Origin: Bacteroidia bacterium
GTDB lineage: Bacteria; Bacteroidota; Bacteroidia; Flavobacteriales; Flavobacteriaceae
NCBI GenBank assembly: GCA_030431085.1
Contig: JAUIJW010000052.1
Span: 1-12,086, forward strand
Length of the DNA: 12,086 nt
Direction of reading: 5' to 3'
A program made the position numbers and the translations under genes. Each line of letters begins with the position of its first letter. Within the stretch, counting starts at the first letter, position 1. This document shows positions 6,480-12,086 of this stretch, piece after piece. The notes under the pieces are model-generated. The model saw only the letters and a list, made by a program, of their open reading frames with translations. It was not told the DNA's origin and ran no database searches.

Positions 6480-6768
6480 AAAAGACATCTCATCCAGACC
6501 GCAAATAAAACATAAACAATAGTGGTGTTGTTAACAGTAAGTAGTTAATAATGAAAAAGTTAGATTATGAAAGGCTTCAGTAATTTACTGAGGTTTTTTT
6601 GCTTTAAATAGATTCTCATTCTCTTGCTATCTAATACCTTTAATCGACTTTAAAAAAACCTTTGTTTTAAAGGGTTAAAGTAATGTAGCTTTTTCCAGAA
6701 GCCTCACCTAGTCAATCTTTTTAGCAATTGTAAAAGGGGCGTTTTAAGGTGCGAAAAAATATTCAAGG
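6480..6768 (+). repeat. Intergenic repeat copy D (most complete)
   Basis: The fullest copy, running from AAAGACATCTCATCCAGACC to CAAGG at 6768. Its left part matches B and C and its right part matches A and B, at visibly lower identity than A to B. It keeps the terminator hairpin (6575-6600), a slightly altered AACCTTT...AAAGGGTT hairpin (6657-6676) and the invariant CACCTAGTCAATCTTTTT tract (6705-6722). It ends 89 bases before the DUF1254 gene. The remaining leader (6769-6857) is AT-rich, lacks the TACATTTACTAAA motif found before three other genes, and shows no clear promoter. Confidence 0.85.
6575..6600 (+). terminator. Intrinsic terminator in repeat copy D
   Basis: CTTCAGTAATTTACTGAGG followed by seven T, the same hairpin as in copy B. 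It lies between the sulfatase and DUF1254 genes and suggests they are transcribed separately. Confidence 0.6.
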
Positions 6769-6857
6769 ATACTATTCATATGAGTATTTAATTATTTATT
6801 TTAAAATAATACGTTGTTAATTAATATATTAGCAATTCATAGACTAACAACATAATC

Positions 6858-8411
6858 ATGATGAAAATTGATAACTACTTCTTAGTAATTTTTTTAATGG
6901 GTGGCCTACTTATGGCAAGCTGTTCAGATAAAGTAGCCAACCAAGGTGCTCAACTTGAAGAAGTTACTGCTGAGGTGAAAATGAAAATGACTACAGATAT
7001 ACCTGATGGTATTGAAAGCCCTAATATTATTGAGTCTGATAAACTTGGAGCTTTAAAATTCTTTGATGGGGTTCCGTTACCCGAAACAGAAAATAAAATA
7101 TACGACTATTTGGATTTGATTAACGCAGTAGATGCTTATACAAAGGGAATTCATATTGCATCCATGGAAGCTATGAAGAAAGGTATTTTATCATTTGGGC
7201 CAGCTAATAAAACGGCTTTAATTTTCGAAGAACTAATGGATTCTAAGGCGCTTTTCCTAACGGCGAATACAACATCTGTTTATATGATGTCATGGTTGGA
7301 ATTGGGAGATGAACCCATGGTAATTGAAACACCACCCGATGTATTAGGCATTATCGATGACCATTACTTTAAATATGTGGCCGACTTTGGCCGACTTGGT
7401 CCAGACAAAGCTCAGGGAGGTCAATTTTTAATTCTGCCTCCGGGTTATGATGGTGATGTTCCTGAAGGTTATTTTGTGTCTAAAGCTAATACATACGGAC
7501 ACTGGGTGATTTGGCGTGGTTTTCAGAAAGACGGCGACCCGCAGCCTGCTGTTATGGCAACTAAACAAACATTTAAAATATATCCTTTATCACAAAAAGA
7601 CAACCCACCTGCAATGAATTTTGTGAATGTATCGGGTAAAGAATTTAATACCATTCATAAAATGGATGAAGATATTTACAAAGAAATAAATGATGTAATA
7701 CAGGCCGAGCCAGCCGATGGAGAAAATGCTGAAATACTGGGTACTTTGGCAGCAATTGGAATTAAAAAAGGAGAAGAATTTCAACCCGATGCCAGAATGA
7801 AGGAGATCTTAAAAGAAGCCTCCAAGATTGGAAGTGCTATAGTGAGAACCCAAATGGCTAAACCTCGAAGTGAATATTTATTTAAGTTCCCTGGCACGCA
7901 ATGGTTAAATCCATTAGCCTATAAAAGTTATTTATTCGAACATGAGGGAGTGCGATTGTTAGACGCACGAAGTGCTTTTCATTTTTATGCTACTGGGATT
8001 ACCCCTGCCATGTCAATGAAAATAATTGGTAAAGGTTCGCAATACTCGATCGCTTATTCTGATGTGAATGGGAATACATTTGACGGAAGTAAAACCTATA
8101 AATTCAATGTTCCTGCCAATCCGCCAATGAAAGACTTTTGGTCATTTACAATCTATGATAACCAAACCCGTTCTATGCTTCAAACCGATCAACAGTTTCC
8201 TGGAATTGACAACAACAAAGAGGGATTAGTTCAAAATGAAGATGGAAGTTGGGATATATACATTGGGCCATCGGCACCTGAGGGCTTTGAAAACAACTGG
8301 ATTCAGACTATACCAGGAAAGGGATGGAATACCATTTTTAGATTATATGGTCCTTTAGAGCCTTGGTTTGCGGGCGAATGGTATCCCTCAGATGCTATAG
8401 AGGTAAAATAA
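6858..8411 (+). CDS. DUF1254/DUF1214 domain lipoprotein
   Basis: A 517-residue protein with a lipoprotein signal peptide (LLMAS-Cys22), so it is membrane-anchored outside the cytoplasm. The body matches the two-domain DUF1254 plus DUF1214 family. The N-terminal domain covers roughly residues 80-215 (VDAYTKGIHIASMEAM, then LTANTTSVYMMSWLEL and ILPPGYDG). The C-terminal domain covers roughly 385-510 (KTYKFNVPANPPMKDFWSF, TIYDNQTRSML, IYIGPSAP, WNTIFRLYGP). The biochemical role is not firmly known; members often lie near sulfatase, channel or aromatic-degradation genes, and the same company is seen here. ATG ATG at 6858 gives the normal signal peptide; starting one codon later would change nothing important. 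It forms the last plus-strand module, behind repeat D, and faces the S8 peptidase gene tail to tail. Confidence 0.9.
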   Translation: MMKIDNYFLVIFLMGGLLMASCSDKVANQGAQLEEVTAEVKMKMTTDIPDGIESPNIIESDKLGALKFFDGVPLPETENKIYDYLDLINAVDAYTKGIHIASMEAMKKGILSFGPANKTALIFEELMDSKALFLTANTTSVYMMSWLELGDEPMVIETPPDVLGIIDDHYFKYVADFGRLGPDKAQGGQFLILPPGYDGDVPEGYFVSKANTYGHWVIWRGFQKDGDPQPAVMATKQTFKIYPLSQKDNPPAMNFVNVSGKEFNTIHKMDEDIYKEINDVIQAEPADGENAEILGTLAAIGIKKGEEFQPDARMKEILKEASKIGSAIVRTQMAKPRSEYLFKFPGTQWLNPLAYKSYLFEHEGVRLLDARSAFHFYATGITPAMSMKIIGKGSQYSIAYSDVNGNTFDGSKTYKFNVPANPPMKDFWSFTIYDNQTRSMLQTDQQFPGIDNNKEGLVQNEDGSWDIYIGPSAPEGFENNWIQTIPGKGWNTIFRLYGPLEPWFAGEWYPSDAIEVK

Positions 8412-8576
8412 ACATGTCTTAACAAGGTCTATTACCCAATAGTCACTAAAAACAATGACTTAAATTTATTCGAAATCTAAAAAAAAAGTAGCGATAAGGT
8501 TAGTTAATGAAGCTGCTTCAAGCATAACGAAATTATAACCTAAAAACGCTCCATAATATCAAATAATAAAACAATT

Positions 8577-8629
8577 GCATCTATCCCTTCAAAATTGCCG
8601 AAAAATGAAGAAGGGATGGTTTTAGATGC
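8577..8629 (-). terminator. Terminator of the S8 peptidase gene, possibly bidirectional
   Basis: GCATCTATCCCTTC pairs with GAAGGGAT and TAGATGC around a loop of about 19 bases. The inner eight-pair ATCCCTTC/GAAGGGAT stem is perfect. On the minus strand it comes 17 bases after the peptidase stop and is followed by AATTGTTTTATTATTTG. The plus-strand side is also T-rich (TTAATGATTATTTTGG), so it may serve the convergent DUF1254 gene too. The rest of the convergent spacer (8412-8576) shows nothing clear. Confidence 0.6.
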
Positions 8630-8646
8630 TTAATGATTATTTTGGT

Positions 8647-10179
8647 TTAATTGTTCACCACTTGATCTGCCATTCTAACCGCATTATATGCATTAAGTAG
8701 TCTTCCTGAAACAGACATCTCGCTGAAGTTTTTCTTTTCTTTACCCTTGGTTTTAGGAACAAATACTTCCATATCAACTTTGGTTCCAGAATTCATTAGA
8801 ATTTGTTTTACTTGAGGTGCAGAAAGGCCTGGGTAATAGGCGCGTATCAAAGCTGCAACTCCAGAAACCGCGGGTGTAGCCATAGAGGTGCCATTTTTAT
8901 AATCATAACTATTGTTGGGAACAGAAGAATAAATATGGTCTCCTGGTGCAAAAATATCAACGTTTAGTTTACCATAATTTGAAAAATCGCCAACAAGCTT
9001 TTCATTAAAGAAGCGCGTACTTCCGCCAACTGTAATTACATTATTGGTAAATTCTACTTTGTTGTCCATAGCATCGTTAGGATAAATGCGATAGTCATCT
9101 ACATCAATATCTCGACCATCGTTACCTGCTGCACGTACAATAAGTACATCTTTACTGGCTGCATATTTCATGGCATCATACACCCATTCTGGATTTGGAG
9201 AGGTACTTTTGCCAAAACTCATATTAATGACTTTAGCACCTGCATCTACCATATAACGAATGGCTAGAGCCACATCCTTATCGTACTCATCTCCTTTAGG
9301 GATGGTTCTTGCAGATATTAATTTAACGTCATTGGTAACACCCTGAACCCCTTTGTTATTATTTCTTGATGCCATAATAATGCCTGCAACATGTGTGGCA
9401 TGGCTTTCAATGTTTGGATCGCCTTTAACATAACCATTGCCATATGGCACATCGCTAATATTGAAAGGATCGTCATGGGTGGCGCGTCCATGAAAATTTC
9501 TGTTGTATTTTATCTCTACTAGCTCTTTTAACTGTGCCATTGCTGGATAGAGCTGGGCTTTGGTTTGTTCAATAGTCACTCCAGTTTTCAACACATTCAA
9601 TATGGCTTGCTTTTCTGGAGAATCTGGTAGTGCTTTAACCTCTTCTAGCGTATAGGTCTCTTTTTTGAGTTCCTCTTTTATTTTCTTGTCAGCAGCCTCC
9701 ATATTAGCTACAACGCCACTATATTGATCGTACATCCCTTTGTACTGGCCATATTCGGCTTCATAACGCTGCTTTAAGGCTTGATATTTATCATACTCTA
9801 CTTTTTGTTGATCAGATAAAGATTCTGGTAATACTTTTGAAAATCGCTTATCATACCTATTGTATTCACGTGTTAATTCGTTTTGAGCATAAACGGCTTC
9901 GCCCCGTTTTCCTCCTAAGAAATTCCAGCCATGTACATCATCTACGTAACCATTATCATCATCGTCTTGGTTATTAAAACTATTATCTTCAGAATTAGTC
10001 CAAACCAATTCACTTAAGTCTTCATGATCAATATCCATTCCTGAATCAATAACTCCTAATAAGATGATTTTGTGGGATTTACCAGTTAAAAATTTGTAGG
10101 CCTTGTCTAAACTTATACCGGGAATAGAATCGGTTAATAAATCTGCATGAGAATAAGATTGCACCACTGCTTCACTCAT
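8647..10179 (-). CDS. S8 family (subtilisin-like) serine peptidase, signal peptide lost
   Basis: The 510-residue frame contains a complete subtilase triad: Asp45 in LLGVIDSGMDIDHEDL, His260 in ESHATHVAGI (usual HGTHVAG, here Ala replaces Gly) and Ser432 in NGTSMATPAVSG, with oxyanion Asn353 in AAGNDG. Between Asp and His lies an insert of more than 200 residues, hydrophilic and rich in Glu, Lys, Gln and Tyr (about 95-225, probably helical), typical of Bacteroidota S8 lipoproteins. QDDDDNGYVDDVHGWNF (71-87) looks like a calcium-binding loop. The ATG used here is not the original start: homologous-looking coding sequence continues upstream with a lipoprotein leader, cut by a TAA at 10321-10323 (separate entry). 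If translation starts at 10179 the enzyme would stay in the cytoplasm, so the gene may be a recent pseudogene. Relatives often read ...DLVTDTIPGMSVDKAY at the point corresponding to residues 14-28. Confidence 0.85.
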   Translation of the reverse strand: MSEAVVQSYSHADLLTDSIPGISLDKAYKFLTGKSHKIILLGVIDSGMDIDHEDLSELVWTNSEDNSFNNQDDDDNGYVDDVHGWNFLGGKRGEAVYAQNELTREYNRYDKRFSKVLPESLSDQQKVEYDKYQALKQRYEAEYGQYKGMYDQYSGVVANMEAADKKIKEELKKETYTLEEVKALPDSPEKQAILNVLKTGVTIEQTKAQLYPAMAQLKELVEIKYNRNFHGRATHDDPFNISDVPYGNGYVKGDPNIESHATHVAGIIMASRNNNKGVQGVTNDVKLISARTIPKGDEYDKDVALAIRYMVDAGAKVINMSFGKSTSPNPEWVYDAMKYAASKDVLIVRAAGNDGRDIDVDDYRIYPNDAMDNKVEFTNNVITVGGSTRFFNEKLVGDFSNYGKLNVDIFAPGDHIYSSVPNNSYDYKNGTSMATPAVSGVAALIRAYYPGLSAPQVKQILMNSGTKVDMEVFVPKTKGKEKKNFSEMSVSGRLLNAYNAVRMADQVVNN

Positions 10180-10335
10180 CTCGCCCTGTTTTGCTGGAAT
10201 ATTGACAGCAATTTGACTGCCTGATGGTATAGTTTTATTCCAAATTATAGTTTGACTATCTTTAACATTGGCACTCCCGCAACTTAACAGCAGGCCTCCA
10301 GTGATGGTGTAGAAGATTAATTATTTGATTTTCAT
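10180..10335 (-). pseudogene. Interrupted lipoprotein leader of the S8 peptidase gene
   Basis: Reading the minus strand from an ATG at 10335, in frame with the peptidase, gives MKIK, a TAA stop (10321-10323), then LIFYTITGGLLLSCGS and about 30 further residues running into the peptidase at 10179. LLLSCG is a good lipobox after a hydrophobic run, so this is the expected type II signal peptide, broken at codon five by one stop (AAA or CAA to TAA would need a single change). No ATG, GTG or TTG lies in this frame between the stop and 10179. It is either a genuine null or pseudogenising mutation or a sequence error. Confidence 0.8.
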
Positions 10336-10360
10336 GTAGTTGATTTTAGGATGGTAAGAC

Positions 10361-10428
10361 ATTGAAATTATAATCTTCTAGTTAAAGATGTTTTTTGACA
10401 ATTCAAACATTAATAATTGAAATTATAA
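10361..10428. repeat. Pair of 13-bp direct repeats upstream of the S8 peptidase gene
   Basis: ATTGAAATTATAA occurs at 10361-10373 and again at 10416-10428, 55 bases apart, in the region that should hold the peptidase promoter. It could be a regulator site, but an AT-rich background makes chance possible. I see no clear -7/-33 promoter pair here. Confidence 0.3.
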
Positions 10429-10496
10429 GGTATTCCACCATTCTAATAAACACTTTGTTATGTAGAACTAGTTTAGATTACAATTATAATGTAAAT

Positions 10497-10540
10497 AAAA
10501 ATTAGCCAATGGAAGATTTGAGTGGTATATTGAGGTTTTA
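10497..10540 (+). repeat. Degenerate core of the intergenic repeat (copy E)
   Basis: AAAAATTAGCCAATGGAAGA followed by TTTGAGTGGTATATTGAGGTTTT aligns with the core of copy B (1211-1254) at roughly three identities in four with one gap. The hairpin pairing is largely lost and nothing of the flanking repeat is recognisable. Orientation is the same as in copies A-D. It sits between the two minus-strand genes (gene-free 10336-10570), where no other signal is evident. Confidence 0.4.
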
Positions 10541-10570
10541 TTTTAAACTATGATATAAGGAACTGTGCGA

Positions 10571-12086
10571 TTAAATAAGTCCGTTGTCTTCTAATGATTT
10601 TTTTAGTTGTTTTTGGTTTTCCCAAAACTGATTTTCAATTTGTCGAATTACGTGGTCATAACCAGGATGATTTTTTAAAGACTTCATTAATGGATCTTGT
10701 TCAAGAAAGATTAACATCCAATACTGATAGCCAGAATTGTTTCCAAAAGCATTTAATTGCTCAATAGCTAGGTCAAACTTTTTTTGGCGTAGGTATAGCA
10801 TGGCCATACTTGCAGGTTGGTAAATAGATTGGTCATTTTTGCAATAAAGGGCATACGCTTTGTAGAACTGTTCGGCTTGATCTGGGTATCCCATTTTTTC
10901 GTAAACAATACCTATTTTAAGATCTTCATGTGGATAAACATTTAAACCTTGTTTTTGTTTGATAGCCACATATTTTTTGTAGTAATTATATGCATTTGTA
11001 TAATCTTCTTGATAATAATACAATTTGGCCACCTCTTGCATGATATCAATTCGAGTGGTGTCTTTCTCCAATTCTTTAGTTAAGGATTGAGTTGCCAGTT
11101 TTAAATCATTATCCTTAGCTAACTGAATAAATATTTTCAAATAAGGCGCATAATCATTTTCTGGATAGTAATTTAGAGATAAATCAATATACTTCATGGC
11201 CTCCTCTTTAAACCCATTTTGAATGAGGGCATTGCTAAGCTGTAAATAAATATAACTTTTACCTATAGAGTCGTTGGCTGCAATATCTAGTTGAATTCCT
11301 TTTAAAGCATTTTTTAAAAACTTAGAGGTATTGGGAAGGTTATAGGCATATAAATTGGATAGCATTTGCACCACTGCTGAAGAATTGGGGTTGTATTCTA
11401 AAGCTTTTTCTAGGTGCGGCACGGCCAATCGATACTCCTCATTATTCATATAATATAGCGCTTTGGCAATTAAACTTTCAGCTGATTTCGAGTCGTAGAG
11501 TAAAGCTTTGTCTGCATAATTATTAATAACCTCGGTGTATTGTTTTTCTTTTTGATGCACATCTAAAAAATAGTAGGCGATAGCAATTTTAGAATAAGCG
11601 AGGGCAAATTGTGGGTCGTATGTTATTGCTTTTTCAAACAAGGGGATACACTTTTCTAAACCTTCTTTGGTTTCTTTATGATAAGGTTCTAGTGCTTGTA
11701 GATAGTAGTCGTATGCTTCTAGGCTTTGCGTAGGTTTTTTATCAATTTGCTCCATCTCTGCAGGCGTAACAGTGGCTTCAATGGCAACTGATATTTTTTT
11801 AGCAACCTCGTTTTGCAAGTTGAAAATATCTACCACTTTATGCTGGTACTGTTCTATCCAAATGGGTTTGTCTTTTGAGACTTCAATTAAATGGATATTT
11901 AGTAGCACCTCATCATCAACACGTTGTCCGCTACCTTCGATGATATAATTTACTTGGAGTTCTTTTGCAATTTCTGGGATTGTTAATTGAGAATTTCTAA
12001 ATTTTTCTACAGACGTTCTACTAATAACTCTTAGGTCTTCTATTTTTTGAAGGTTGTTCAAAGTCGATTCCATCAGCCCATTTACA
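10571..12086 (-). CDS. TolB-like/TPR repeat protein, 5' end outside window
   Basis: The frame stays open to the window edge: before the Met at 12073 it reads VNGL, fitting the family motif (F/Y)xxG(L/V)MExxLNNL, so that Met is internal and the gene starts beyond 12086. About 504 residues are visible. The first ~100 (counting from that Met), with LQKIEDLRVISRTSVEKF, IPEIAKELQVNYIIEGSGQ, LNIHLIEVSKDKPIWIEQY and DIFNLQNEVAKKI, form the TolB-like N-terminal-type domain common after DNA-binding or cyclase domains in signalling proteins. Residues ~115-480 are helical tetratricopeptide repeats, for example AYSKIAIAYYFLD, AESLIAKALYYMNNEEYRLA and IMQEVAKLYYYQEDYTNAYNYYKKY. The missing N-terminus probably holds an output domain (winged-helix, AraC or LytTR type) and perhaps a membrane segment, so it may be a regulator of neighbouring genes; that is inference. 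No convincing terminator follows the stop. Confidence 0.85.
   Translation of the reverse strand, partial: VNGLMESTLNNLQKIEDLRVISRTSVEKFRNSQLTIPEIAKELQVNYIIEGSGQRVDDEVLLNIHLIEVSKDKPIWIEQYQHKVVDIFNLQNEVAKKISVAIEATVTPAEMEQIDKKPTQSLEAYDYYLQALEPYHKETKEGLEKCIPLFEKAITYDPQFALAYSKIAIAYYFLDVHQKEKQYTEVINNYADKALLYDSKSAESLIAKALYYMNNEEYRLAVPHLEKALEYNPNSSAVVQMLSNLYAYNLPNTSKFLKNALKGIQLDIAANDSIGKSYIYLQLSNALIQNGFKEEAMKYIDLSLNYYPENDYAPYLKIFIQLAKDNDLKLATQSLTKELEKDTTRIDIMQEVAKLYYYQEDYTNAYNYYKKYVAIKQKQGLNVYPHEDLKIGIVYEKMGYPDQAEQFYKAYALYCKNDQSIYQPASMAMLYLRQKKFDLAIEQLNAFGNNSGYQYWMLIFLEQDPLMKSLKNHPGYDHVIRQIENQFWENQKQLKKSLEDNGLI

Noticed and set aside
1..6768. Integron-like cassette array with attC sites
   Set aside because: The repeats alternate with genes as in an integron, but I find no consistent R'/R'' core pair (RYYYAAC...GTTRRRY) bounding a hairpin, no integrase, and the repeats are long and differ in extent.
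12071..12073. Met at 12073 as the start of the TPR protein
   Set aside because: The four upstream in-frame codons read VNGL, which fits the conserved family motif, so the gene continues past the window edge.
1..12086. CRISPR array, tRNA or rRNA genes
   Set aside because: No short regularly spaced repeats and no cloverleaf or rRNA-like sequence were seen on either strand; the repeats present are few, long and separated by genes.

Overview
The window looks like chromosomal DNA of a marine-type Flavobacteriaceae (Bacteroidota). The DNA is AT-rich, starts lack Shine-Dalgarno motifs, several products have lipoprotein or Sec signals, and two families have a Bacteroidota flavour: an S8 peptidase with a long insert between its catalytic Asp and His, and a TolB-like/TPR protein. 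Species cannot be read from the sequence.

Layout. The left two thirds (1-8411) hold plus-strand genes: a flavodoxin-fold NAD(P)H oxidoreductase (364-963), a LamG/DUF1080-like lipoprotein (1597-2226), an exported cupin (2392-2865), a decayed outer-membrane transporter of the Phenol_MetA_deg type (3361-3973), a large exported arylsulfatase (4005-6380) and a DUF1254/DUF1214 lipoprotein (6858-8411). The right third is on the minus strand: an S8 serine peptidase (8647-10179) whose lipoprotein leader is cut by an in-frame TAA, and a TolB-like/TPR protein (10571 to the window edge) whose 5' end lies outside.

The most striking structure is non-coding. A repeat of up to about 290 bp occurs four times in the same orientation (1-178, 1141-1393, 3014-3173, 6480-6768), plus a degenerate core at 10497-10540. 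The copies split the plus-strand genes into modules: oxidoreductase | lipoprotein + cupin | transporter remnant + sulfatase | DUF1254. The three copies that include the site carry an intrinsic-terminator hairpin; copy A starts inside it. Copies A and B differ at only 2 of 151 positions. A separate 105-bp promoter-proximal segment is 100% identical at 1445-1549 and 3167-3271. Copy C has lost 156 bp between two TAATACC direct repeats that survive in copy B. No transposase or recombinase gene is visible.

Functionally, the plus-strand genes look like an envelope-located catabolic or detoxifying set (sulfatase, DUF1254, cupin, flavin oxidoreductase, outer-membrane channel), perhaps acting on sulfated or aromatic compounds. 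This is inferred from families and neighbourhood only. The transporter member is clearly dead, which suggests the locus is partly decaying or relies on a paralogue elsewhere.
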